Source: Pyrenopolyporus hunteri
Lineage: Eukaryota > Ascomycota > Sordariomycetes > Xylariales > Hypoxylaceae
Assembly: GCA_902806595.1 (NCBI GenBank)
Contig: CADCXC010000018.1
Span: 186,001 to 250,000 of the forward strand
Direction of reading: 5' to 3'
DNA: 64,000 nt
Positions 34,290-45,680 of this stretch are shown one piece after another. Under the pieces are notes generated by a model, which was given only the letters and a program-made list of their open reading frames with translations, was not told the DNA's origin and did no database searches. Within the stretch, counting starts at the first letter, position 1, and the number at the start of each line of letters is the position of its first letter. The translations under genes and the position numbers were made by a program.

Positions 34290-35115
34290 CCTGTGTGACT
34301 AATAAGACATGTAATCTACGAAGTTGTATGATACGGGTATCGCCCGCGGGGAGGCATCAATACGTTCGCATTAAGGTTGTATAGGAGACCACGACGAGAG
34401 TCAGCATTGTCACTGCTACTACCACTACCGTTACCACTACCGCCACCACCACCATATCATTACCCTAGAACGAAACTCTACTCTGAAACAGTGGCATCAT
34501 TTGCATGGGACAGGATACGGCTACAGAAAAAAAGGGGCGCTCACGTCACATCTGAGGAGTCCTCGGGGGACGAGCGGGAAGGACATCCTGGCGAGCAAGA
34601 AACAAGCAGTGAAGAAGCAGCATCTAAGCCGAGATAAAATCTAATCTCTGTATTATAGCATAAGTGAGCGACTCGAGGCTAGGCTTCACCACGCCTGGCC
34701 TCGGCTTGCGGTGTATAGAAAGAATCTGCCCAGCAGTTGCGACTGTGGCCCCGGCCCCCGTCCCTAACCGGATATTCGTCGTGATATGATGTGAGGTTAT
34801 CAATGTTTTGTCGTGTTATGTTTAGTAGAGGTTTCGATAGGCTGAATTGAGTTCCATCATATTGCTGTTTAACTTGTGTTGAGTTGCGTTCATTGTAGTC
34901 GTCCAAGCCATTCCATTTCATATCATCTCATATCATTCTGCCAACCGCCCCCTGAATACAAAATACAAATATAAAGCAAATAAATAAAATAGATAGATGT
35001 AAGTCCGATTTCACGTTCTGCCGCAAGACATCACCCAACAAAGCAGATTCCCTTCACCGAACCTCCATCCATGCCCCATCACTCGTGGAGAGGATACGAT
35101 GTGGCGGTGGCTAAT
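34290..35115. other. intergenic, no supported gene
   Basis: About 0.83 kb between TIM50 and the small secreted protein gene. It contains an imperfect CTACCA-type triplet run at about 34410-34455. The frames at 34377-34637 (plus) and 34679-34921 (minus) are not supported. Confidence 0.4.
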
Positions 35116-35601
35116 CTAGCGCCTCGACGACGTCGGCGGGTTATGCTCGTGGCCCCAGGCGTTGTGGTCGCGGCACCACTCGCAGTTCGGGTTGGTCTCG
35201 CATTGGAAGTCGCTATTATTTATAAGTATTTTAACTAAACTGAGTAATATAGCGCGATTTAAGACATCGTAAGGTCATAAGGTTAGGTGCCATATTAGAA
35301 TGGTAGATGGGGGTAGGTAGGGACGCCAAGTGTAGCGGAAATGGGGGGGGGGGATATAATCAGACTGGAACGCCAAGGAGAAATAGAAAAGGGGCAACAC
35401 GAGAAAGGAATAAATAGGAGTTACGTACTCGTCCTTGCACTTGCAGTACTCCTCGATCGCGGCGCAGTCCGGCGTCGTAGCGGCCGCGTGCTCGGCAACG
35501 CCCGTCGGCGGCGGGATTGGGACCCGGCTAGGTGGTACGGCGACGGCGTATACGCTGCCGCAGATGGCGAGGGCGAGGGCGAGGAGGTTTGAAGAGTGCA
35601 T
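35116..35601 (-). CDS. small secreted six-cysteine protein, effector-like
   Basis: Two exons, 35429-35601 and 35116-35212, with a 216-bp GT-AG intron that splits an Asp codon (GA|C); 89 residues. Residues 1-20 or so (MHSSNLLALALAICGSVYA) are a signal peptide. The mature chain of about 69 residues has six cysteines in the order C...YCKC....FQC....NPNCEWCRDHN, then a polar tail ending SSRR. Small size, secretion signal and even cysteine number are typical of fungal effectors or antimicrobial-type peptides, but I recognise no family. The splice model is supported by the second exon continuing the cysteine-rich pattern in frame to a stop. A G-run of about eleven at 35344 lies inside the intron. 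Confidence 0.72.
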
Positions 35602-38600
35602 GGTTGTTGGTACTGAGTCGTTATCGGTTTCTTTTTCCTAGGGCGAGTTTGGTATCGTGCGATTCGGTCGTAGTGTTGCTGATGCCTTTAAGATAGATGT
35701 TCCTAAGACGGCTTCTATATGGATATATATAGAAAGAGGGAAAGGGGGAAAGATATAGGAGGAAAATCAAGCTCGGTAAGTGAAATTTGTAGGCCCGAAT
35801 ACCATTATGCCTACAATAACTGGTTTCAATCTACCCCGGATTAGATAGTCAAGGCAGGTAGACGCCCCTTCTCCTCTGACGAGGCTAACACAATGTTGAC
35901 TCTGATGTTGTGAATCCGGATCATGATGGGAAGCCCATAAACAACACGGCACATCACATCAATGAGACAAGTCCGATCAACCTACCGTTCCGTCACCGAG
36001 GCCATCATTACCGGATCTCCTAAGCGTTATATCAAGTTCTATCGTTCTACAGAATGTCTTGTGTCCCCTCCTCTCCAGCACTTCCCCGTCTCCGGGTATT
36101 CTTTTTCCTCTACACCTCTTGCCTTACGAGGCTCCTAAACACGTCGTAAATGCTGCCTTCTTCCACCAAAGAGGACTAGGTGTGCTCGTGAGTCATCCTC
36201 GTGAGGCAACGCGGCCCATGTGGATAAGTGACTACCCGTACATGGATTACGGTTCCATTGCTTACACAAAGTCCCAGCTCGAGCTGTATGAGAAGGGACC
36301 AGGGTATGCCAGGCCTCTCAACGGGTCCTATTAAGCGTCCCAAGACAAATCAAAACCGTTAAGCGAGTATGCGGTGAAAATACCGGATCTTAGGTGTAGG
36401 GCCGCCGTCGTTGTTTGTTACACGCGTACGGAAGCCCAGTGTGACTTACTAACCGTTCACTAAGCATCCGAGGTAGTTCGATCTCATAGCTACCCGTTGG
36501 TTGGTTCGAGGGGCAAATATGAACTAATAGAAGAGAAATCAGATAGCCCATAGCATTATGACCACTATTATTCAAATTGAAAAGATCATATACTAGCCAC
36601 CTAAGGGCGGGCCCCAGGAATTAGGGTACCTCCTTAGTACCTTATAGGCAACATATTCCTAGTACTTTATCTCCGGAAGGATAACAACTACGCTCTGTCG
36701 TTAAAGTCAGAATCCGAAAATTGGGTTCAATCTTAGCGCGTGGAGACCCTCCCGGGGGGGAGAATGGTAATTCTATACAAATACTTGGCAGATATATGAA
36801 TTATATCAAAAATACATATATAATTCCATCAGAACAACCCATAAACAGTAAGCGATAGATGATTCGTAGGACAAGCGATGTCGACGTCGTACCAACTCGC
36901 TACTCGAGGCCGTCGCGGTGTAACAGAAGGAAAGAAGGCGAATAAAAGGGGGATACAAGCGCTTTGAATTATTCGGGTAAGTATCTGGTTAGAAAACCCC
37001 AACAGCACTCATCCTCGCCGTATCACGAAACCAGGTCTAGAACGAGGCGCGGGCGTCGGTATTTATTTTATACTTACTTTAATAGATGCCAAAAGCAACT
37101 TATAGAGATTTATTACCTACCTACACTCGGTAGGAGAGGTATTACACCTTACATCCCCTTGTATAATTGGAGAGTATAAGATACAAAGAGAAAAGGGGGG
37201 AACCTCCAACACCGCCTCGATTCCCGACTTATATAGGTGGTGCGCACCGAAATATCCCTACCTACTAGGCGGTATCCAATAAACACGCCATCAAGACGGA
37301 TACGTACTTACCTATACAGCCCACACAAATGCTGCAGGATATCGTAGAACATACCTTAAACTAGCTAGGTAAGTAGGAACCTAGGTAGGCAAGTAGGTAG
37401 GTAACGTAACGGCGGACAAAAGCAAAGAGCCAGTCACAAATATAAACGTTTCAAGTCCAAGAGGACCCCGAAGCCACCTCGGCTCGACTCGAGTCATCGG
37501 GCCATGGACCCAGATCTTCGACCCGGATTAGGTACCGAAGGTAGCTCGTGGAACAACAAACCTCTTCCCCTTACCACCTATATACCTAACTACCTACCCA
37601 TGTACCAGTTAACCCTACAACACACTCACCGAACCGACGAGTCTCAACGAATCCTCTAACCCGCCCCGTCCGATCTTTACTATGTAGGTATATACCTACC
37701 TAAGTACCTACCTAAGCACCTTGGTACCTAACTAGTGAGTTTCATCATCCCGTCCCGGCCGCCGCGGCGTGCGTATGCAGGTATGCAAGGGGGCACCGAA
37801 CGCAGGCGACGGAGTTCCACACCGATCATGTAGCTTTCCGTTCCTCCTGGTTAACTTAGATGAGTATGCGCCCACATAGGTACATGCCTAGGTAGGTAGG
37901 TACGTTAGCTCGCTCACCCATTGGCCATGCCAGCAAGGGACCGTTCTCTTTGCATCGAGGCGCTTCCCAATAATTGAGGCCCACGCGTTGTCTGAACTGC
38001 GTACCGACCTACCTACTGGGTAAAATACCAGCTATAACAAAATCACACCTATATGTCACACAAATCTTTTCTAGCACAGCAAAACCGCAGCGACATAATT
38101 TATAAAACGCGTTACTATCTTGCGTAGCCGAGCCTTATGGCACAGTCTCTCAGCCCATCGCGACATCGCGGCGTCCCTATCAAAATACTTGCCCAACCTA
38201 AGTAGCTATCTACCTCCCAACCTGTTGATATCTACTTAGTACTGTGACCGGCCCAGATTCGCCTATTCGCTTATTCGCCTATTCGCCGCCCGCCGTGGGA
38301 ACCCATAGCAAGCCGCAAGTTTTTATATACAAAGATCTAACCGTACCGTAGGTGGCCCCTTTATGCCCGCGTAATGAAGAAGCCCGAGCCGTCGTATAGT
38401 ACATGAAGATCGTCAGAAATGGCCGCCTAGATGGTAACTAACGCCGTTCCCACTTTGCTATGGGTAAAACACTAAAACCGCCCACCGAGGGTAAGGCTAT
38501 AGCTATATAGTAGTGATGACATCAGGGGGCAGCTTTTGGTAGGTCCCCTGATGAGAGATGTGGTGGGTTACCTTAAACGATAGGTACCCGCCCCATAAAT

Positions 38601-38662
38601 ATAAACATTCTGTGTTGCTAGCGAGGTCCGGTGGCGGAGTAGGAAGAAGTTTACCGAGCTCA
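35602..38662. other. long gene-free stretch with CCTA/TAGG repeats
   Basis: This 3-kb region has no supported gene. Its main structure is recurrent ACCTACCT/TAGGTAGG tetranucleotide clusters at about 37300-37410, 37570-37620, 37680-37740 and 37870-37910, often as partial palindromes such as CCTAGG. The frames at 36059-36334 and 36964-37179 show no domain. The part next to 38662 is the 3' flank of the transcription-factor gene. Confidence 0.5.
37300..37910. repeat. dispersed CCTA/TAGG tetranucleotide clusters
   Basis: Repeated TAGG and CCTA units, often joined as CCTAGG, recur in short bursts here (for example 37362-37404 and 37684-37724). The same motif appears near 42310, 45575 and 49385, always between genes. 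It behaves like a microsatellite family of this genome. Confidence 0.6.
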
Positions 38663-41600
38663 TCAAGTGCCACTGACCCCGTCTGAAAAGAGAAGCAACG
38701 GCCATTGCATCGTGGCTGTTGTCGTGGCAGGAGTGCCGTTCATGCTCACCGCCAGATTTACTCCGCCGCCATCGAGTTGTGCGGCGGGTCTCGGATCGGA
38801 GCTGCCTAAGGACATCAGAGCGTTGGCGCTGTACCTGTCCTGACTATCCACGATGGCGGCCGTCCAATCTTGCCAGGTGTTTCCTCCCGAGGTCTGCTGT
38901 CGCCACATCATCTGTGCCGGCTGCGTCATCTGCGTGGCTTGTGTAGCGAATGTCGTAAGTGGATTGTGGTCCGTCGCCTGAACCTGAGCTTGTACTTGCG
39001 CTTGTGCTTGTACCTGTGCCTGGGCGTGCGCGTGAGTATGGGCGTGAGTCTGCGCTTGTGCCTGGGCCACGGCAACCTGTCCGGTAGCTTGCGCGTATAG
39101 GTAGGAGTTATTCGGGTCGTAGGCTATAGCGTTATTTGCATGAGAAGCAGTGTCGGCATACGAGAGAGAAGGATACGTCCCGGACTCGGGGGTAGCTTCT
39201 GTGTAATAGTTGTTTCGCGGTGCTGCGATGACGTGGCCCGTTGGTCCATTGACGGATTCCGCGTCGTTATGGCTGGGGTTAGGGTTTGGTGCGGTAGGGA
39301 GGTTAGCATAAGGTGGCGAATGCGGAGACTGCTTGATCATATCTTGTGATATCGGCGGTTGCGGCACGGGCTCGCTGTTAACCTTCTGAAGTTGGTCGTG
39401 CTCTATCCAGGCGATGGTACGGTCTATGATGGAGGATACAGCGTCATGGAGGCCCATACCGCAGCCTAGGTAGCGGCCACGCTGTTAGAGACACATAAGT
39501 TTAAATTTAAGACTTGATTCATAAACTCACCCATCAGATTCCCGGTCTCAGCTAGGATGGTTAACCACAGGTTCATATCTGCTCTGAGGGCTTGTACCTC
39601 GGCCACGTTGGTCTCATGTCGCCTCTCCCAATGCGCGACTAGAGTTGAGAATATTGCCGTGACGTATACCGCAAGACAATACCACGTCGTGTCTAGGGAT
39701 TTAAATCCGTATAATTTGTGCAGGGTTCTCAGCAGATCCTTCGCTATCCCTTCGCATATCTTTCCGTTCTCAGCTATTAATTTTGGATCATTTGTTATGC
39801 AAGCGGCCGGATGCCGCAAAGTGATTCCTAAGATTCTAGGGTCAATATTTACTGGGTAGGGAGTCAAATACAGATAGATAAGATATCAAAGAGGTTTATC
39901 AAATAGCTGTTGGCACAGGCCTCAGGTATGATGCAGGGGTCAGTGAGTATTGAGAAGCGCTTACTAAAGTCAAGGGCCATGTATTCCGCGTAGAGAGCAA
40001 ATAAAGAATGCTCATGCTCGGACTGGCCGGGGCTACGATACTTCAGACCACGAGGGAGATTTTCTTTCCAGAGCTCGAGCTGTTCTTCCAACGCCTCAAC
40101 TACAGGAAGATATCGGCTCGGATCCTTCCTTACGCAATATATGTTTGCAAACATTTCGAGGAATAATGCCGAGATTCTGAATGCGACAACGCCAATCTCG
40201 TAGCGGCACGGGGCTGTTCTGGTGGTATCGATCCCGTCATCAGTTAGAAGTTCGTCGGCTACCGTCTCCGGAAACTCGGTGTCGATGTCTTCGAGGCGAA
40301 TGGGCATGGGCTGACCCATCCGACCGTTCAACGTGACGGCCGTCGAAACAATAGCCCACCATATCCGCTTACGGAGCTCGTTTTCGAGGTTAGTTCCCTC
40401 GCCAGGACGCTTCCAAGCGCGGTGCAGACCAATTTCGATAGCTGTGGATAGAGTATAGTTGCTTAGCATATTGCTGGTATTAGACTTGGGAAATCTCATA
40501 GTATGCACACAAAGCATAGACAAGGCTTGGATGTCGTAGAGGGTTTTAGATGTGGATAGATCGAAGAATTTGCTCAGGGCAAAATGGTAGTGCTTATTAG
40601 ACAAGTCGTTTAGACGGGCCCTTTGCTCGGGGTTTTCCCTGTTGCGGATCCCGTATTGCAGGTATATCGAAGCGAACACTAGATGAACCATGGTCGTTTC
40701 GGCTACGGTGGGTTTGAAGGTAGGGTCGTCGTAGAGGCGTGATAGCTGGTATGGCCCATTCAGCATAAAGACAAGGTGAGTTATACATGACCGAGATAGC
40801 GTGCACTTACAAGTGACATAAAGGTGGGTTTATGTAAGATCGGATGGAAGGGATAGATCATAAGAAAATACCATTCGGCATACGTGAAGGCGTCAGCCCT
40901 GGGCGGATAGTCGACGTTTAACGGCGGATTGATATTCGTGGCGGACTGTAGCATAGCATGAACGGACTTGTTATATAACGGCGAGTGGGCGGGAGCGTCC
41001 GGAGAGGGCTCGTCCATGTCCGGCGCGTCGAACGAGCCGATGTCTATGGTGCTACCGAGGATAGATAGCGTGGTGCCTTTGATCGAGCTCAGGGGAGCCT
41101 GGTCCGCGCCGACGCCTATATGAGCGTCCGTGGGTCTCGGCTGAACCGCAGAACGCAGAGTATTCGCGTAGGGAACACCGGGAGGATGATTTCGATCTTT
41201 GGCCCTGGCGGACGACGCAAGCGGAGTCCATTGAGTCTTTCCCTCAGAATCCGGTACCTGAGCACTTACACCGTCGACGACTCCCTCGTTGCCCGGGCTG
41301 TTGTTGCCGGGAGCCGGGTGCGGACGGAACGGTTTGACTTCGAGGCCATTCTGATGAAGCAGCTTCTCCAGATCTCGAATATGATTTAGCATATCCGTCT
41401 TCTCGCGTTCCAGCTCCTGCATATACCCCCTTCGCTCGGTCCGGCCCGTGACTCGGTCTGTTACGTAACATTCGAGGTTTTGATTGATACAATGCGAGCA
41501 GCCTTCGGGTAGGGCGTCGCAACGGATCTTGCGGACCTGAGGTGATCCATGTTAGACCTTGGTGCCTGCTATTGGATAGAGGAGGGAATGGCCACGGTAT

Positions 41601-41914
41601 GCCACGCCGTGACACGGTCGAACTCGAGGGAGGGTATCGTTGGGGGGGCCGTAATGCGACAATAGTAGTTTTATTTATTCTTCTCTCTATATCCTCTCGT
41701 CCTCTCACGCTGCCTGATGAAAACGTACCTTACACCGGTCGCACGCTTGCCCCGTCCTCGTGTAGGATTGAAGTTTGCTCTTCACGACGCTCGAGAAATC
41801 GCTGAGAGCTGCACGGTCACGATCCAGGCGAGGCAGCTTGCATTTAGCAGCGGCGTCGGCAGGGTCGAGGTCGGCAGCGTCACCAGACCGTTTCGGAGGA
41901 CGGCCTGGAGGCAT
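38663..41914 (-). CDS. Zn(II)2Cys6 transcription factor with fungal_trans domain
   Basis: Five exons: 41729-41914, 40811-41536, 39965-40745, 39531-39827 and 38663-39465 (2793 nt, 930 residues). The binuclear zinc cluster spans the first intron: CDRCK | VRKIRCDALPEGCSHC..LEC (about 58-86), with six cysteines. A coiled coil (YMQELEREKTDMLNHIRDLEKLL, about 98-120) suits dimerisation. The middle homology region, with the family-typical acidic and aromatic pattern (YAEWYFLMIYPFHPILHKPTF, then RIWWAIVSTA), covers about 245-660. The tail has a repetitive Q/A/H segment (about 785-820). A 137-bp intron (39828-39964) removes a stretch that otherwise breaks the frame. The target genes are unknown; the nearest ones are unrelated housekeeping genes. 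Confidence 0.87.
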
Positions 41915-43983
41915 GGCGACACGAAGCTTTGGGAAAGCCCGCGATAAGGGGGATTGGAAGACCTGCAAAGCGGCAGTTTCGTTGGCGCACAATCTTTTGG
42001 AGCTTTGATTTTCGCGACAAATGGGAAATGGAGTTTCCCGAAACCTTAAAGATCGGACGGCTTGGGGGGTGGCAGAGCGGGAGAGACGGGGGACTTACCT
42101 AATAAGAGCTAAGCTGCTAGCACCCTATCGCTACTATATTATTGTTCCTAGCGCATGCGTACAGCTATACACAGCAAATGAAGTGGGTACCTGCTCTGCC
42201 ACCCAGGCTATAGGTCCTTACACGTACCCACGCGCCCAGAATTAGCGGTATAGGAGGTACATGGATATGCAAAACATACATTGGACGTATTATACTGGCT
42301 CTTGAGAGACGTATGTATATACCTACCTACCTAGGTGCCTATTTCTGTATGTAGGTACCGCATAACTAGCGCAATTGCACGCCGGACCGTTATCAATATA
42401 ATACAACACGGAATAGGCCAACATCCACACATGTATTAGAAGTGACATGCATAACCGCTTATATACCTGGACGTATACGTAAGCTTATTAGGGGGAAGTA
42501 ACGTCTACTATTACATACATGTGTGTATACGCGGACCCTCGAAAACCCCTATATTAATTCTCAGCTCTAACAATCCATCTTACCAAGTCTCACCCCTTCG
42601 AGTTTGCTGCTCCAGGAAGACGACCCCTGGATAGCCTGCAACAAAACAGGATACACGATACAAGATGCAGGCCACCCTACACCCACCCACCTGCCCACGC
42701 CCCATGATTCGAAAAAGCATCGCGAATTTCCCAGATCGAAATGGGTCCCTAACCAACGATACGGAAATGACGGGGCCGCAGCCATTTGATTGTTCGTGAT
42801 AGGGCGCAGGGTACCATCGGGCGTCTGCTTGTCTCATTCGTCATTCACTACCCACAGTTGGGAACCTCCACCAAAAACGCCCGAATCTGTCTCTAGATAA
42901 CGCGCCAGCCAGGACGCAAGGAGCCGGCCTAGTCGGACGCCTCGGGGATTTGTCTGCAACGAGGAGGTCGATCACCAACGGAGGAACGGCCTTCAAGGTC
43001 CGAGCACCGTTACCAAGGGGAGAACCCTACCCTCTAGTCGGGTTGGAATGTGAATGTCACTCAAGTGCTCGATCACGGTGAAACTGCAGGTCACGGAGAG
43101 TGCAATAGGTTCGACACCATACGTATGCCCAGAAGAAGAATACGAATTCGTAAAAATAGGCGCGTAATGATACTTACCTTACTCAACATACTATTCTGGG
43201 ATCAGCTATGTAATAGTAAAAGGATGGCAACCTCTGGCTAGCGTTCCTCAGGAATCTCTCTCTCCGCGATGGCTTAAGCCCTATCGATGGGGCCCTTGGT
43301 CCCGAAATCTAGGCCTAGCCCCAGCAGATTTGCTCCTATGTAATAATTCATAGACAACCCCGGCCACGATGGAATTTCTAGAAGGATGGCGGAGCGACAT
43401 AATAAGAACCTAAAATAGATTTGTAATGGTCTCTACGAGAGACAGCAATAAGGATGTCGATAGCTCAGCTACCAGGGAAGTGTTAGCAGTGACTTGCTTC
43501 ATGCGCCCGTTAATATTCGAGGGCGGTGGTGGCTTACCCCTGAGCGAAGACACGGGTGAACCGGATGGCTGGGCTAACCTCCGTAATTAAATCTTCGGAT
43601 ACGATCACCTGCCTAGTCCCCCTAGCTCATCTGTGATTATCTAAATAAGTCTACTTCGAATAGAGGAGAACGGGAGTCATATACTCAAGTATAATATTTC
43701 AGGTTCTAAATACTTTTTCACTAGAAATGATTTTCGATATGCAGTACTATAGGTTCTCAGCTGGCCGTCAGCTGTTTGACGTGCCCCTCCATACCCCACC
43801 CCTTTGGCTAGAACATCGACTCCCCCACTATGAATTCTCAACTATCCTCCCACCCGCTTACATATCACCACTCACCAACCCTGGCGACCTAGAGGCACAC
43901 CCAACATCTAGCGATCAAGTAAAGACGACAGCTTCAGGAATCCGACGAATTTCTCAATATTCGACTTATCAAACCAGCCAACT
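41915..43983. other. intergenic, no supported gene
   Basis: About 2 kb containing the promoter of the regulator and the 5' flank of CGI121. A CCTA cluster lies near 42310-42330. The frames at 42567-42837 (minus) and 43050-43241 (plus) have no domain. Nothing else was recognised. Confidence 0.45.
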
Positions 43984-45110
43984 ATGGCCTCCCCTAGTGA
44001 GGGTGAAACGGCACCGCCGTCCGGGGTCCTGGAGACGATCCAGCTCGAACACGTCCCGTCCACGTACTCAGTTCACGTCGCCGTCTTTAAGGATGTTACC
44101 AATGCCGAGTTCCTGCAGAAGCAGTTGTTAAGTCGGAATGCTGAATTTGAGTATGCCTTCATCGACGCCAGCTCTGTATGAATTCCTTTACCTTTTCCGT
44201 TTTATTTTCACACTATCCTTATGAGACTCCTAGTCTTACTATTGGTATTACTTATCTTTACATTCACTTGAATTCTATACCCTAGCTTAGGTCTCAACCT
44301 ATTTCATATTCTGAGTAGGAGTGTAGATGACCTCACGTCTTCGGACACAACAGCATTTGCATAATAGTGTCTATTTATGTTGTTAGAAGAGGATATGTTT
44401 ATAGAGACCTCACAGCTAATATAACACATTCAACTATGAACAGGTAATATCGCGCCTTCAGGTCTTAGCAGCCGTCTTCAAAGCTATAACGGTACACATG
44501 AGCGGCAGTACTAAGACGCCCAATGTCCACTCAGAGATCGTATGCTCGCTGAGCCCTAATAACAACGTACGTACCTAAGCAATGAGTATTTACTAACCCC
44601 TTTTTATCATCCTACCATTTATTTACTCTTACTCCTATATCTCCTACTCATGCATGCGCACCTACATATGGACTCGGTCTAAACAACTCTACTCATCTAC
44701 CCAATTTACCCTCCTAATCCCTCACCCACCTAGTCACGTTACTCATGTTACTCACCTCCCCTTCCCACATCCAAAACCCATCTAACACCCTCCAGATCTC
44801 CGAAGCCTACCGACGCTTCGGCATCGCGCCCACAAGCCGGCACCTCATAATCATCAAAGTGCTAATCTCCCCCTCAACGCTGGCCCCCAGCGCCGTAGAA
44901 CAGCACCTCCTCGCACACGTCCAAGGCACGCCCGCGGCGCTCACCGACGCGGTGCTGCGCAGCGAGCCGGGGCTGACGGACTGGGGCAAGGTGCGCAAGT
45001 ACTACAAGCTGGGGAGCGTGGGGTGGCTGGACGGGGTGGCGGACGAGGGGGCGCGGCGGCGGGAGGCGGAGATGTTGGTTTTGGGGAGTATGGCGTTGAG
45101 GAGTTTGTGA
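43984..45110 (+). CDS. CGI121: EKC/KEOPS complex subunit CGI121
   Basis: Three exons: 43984-44175, 44444-44566 and 44796-45110 (630 nt, 209 residues), with introns of 268 and 229 bp, all phase 0. The protein matches the CGI-121/TPRKB fold: ETIQLEHVPSTYSVHVAVFKDVTNAEFL, FAFIDA-like YAFIDASS, LQVLAAVFKAI, and ISEAYRRFGI near the family's conserved NI..A...FGI region. CGI121 binds Bud32 in KEOPS, which makes the universal t6A tRNA modification and in yeast also affects telomeres. The second exon (41 codons) is only found by joining frames. The frame after the stop (to 45241) is treated as 3' UTR. Confidence 0.9.
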
Positions 45111-45680
45111 TTACCCTGGACGAGGGTATTTACCTCCTACGTGATCGAATCCGGCCCGGCATCATCGAGTCGTGGTTACGGAAGTTCGAGGTAGAGCAGG
45201 TCGGAGCGAATACCCGGAAGTGGGAGGACGGGAAGAGTTAGGGTAGAGACGAGGGAAGGGGAATAGGAGGAAGAAGAAATAAAGCATCACGTCCGGCAGA
45301 GCGCGTGGTAGTTAGCAATGTATAGCATTAAATAATAGACGCTATGAACCGTTCGTCGCGTTCATCAAAGCAACCATGAGTTTTCCCTTTAGCAAATAAA
45401 GTTAATCCCGATCCCGATGTCCCCTAAGACCATCATAAAAGGTACCGCCCGAGATAACAACAGCAACAGCAATGGTATGGCCGCACCGCGTAACCGTCAT
45501 CGAGTCGTAAGTCATCACGCTCGCCAACACCGCCCCAATATAGAAGAGGCAACGTATTCCACTAACACGCCGTCAAGTAGGTAGGTAGGTACGGTAGGTA
45601 GGTATGAATACCAACACCTTTAACCCCCTTACCCTCACTCATACATTCCTCCACATATTACACAAGGTCGCAAGAACCCC
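45111..45680. other. short intergenic, convergent ends
   Basis: This holds the 3' flanks of CGI121 and the proline dehydrogenase gene. It includes a TAGG repeat run at about 45575-45605. No separate gene. Confidence 0.4.

Noticed and set aside
39268..39285. GGGGTTAGGGTTTGG, telomere-like
   Set aside because: Lies in the coding exon of the Zn2Cys6 regulator on the opposite strand (NPNPS); coincidence of codons.
45023..45241. Frame after the CGI121 stop reading GIYLLRDRIRPGIIESWL
   Set aside because: Looks protein-like, but CGI121 already ends at the usual family position and no intron links the two; treated as 3' UTR.
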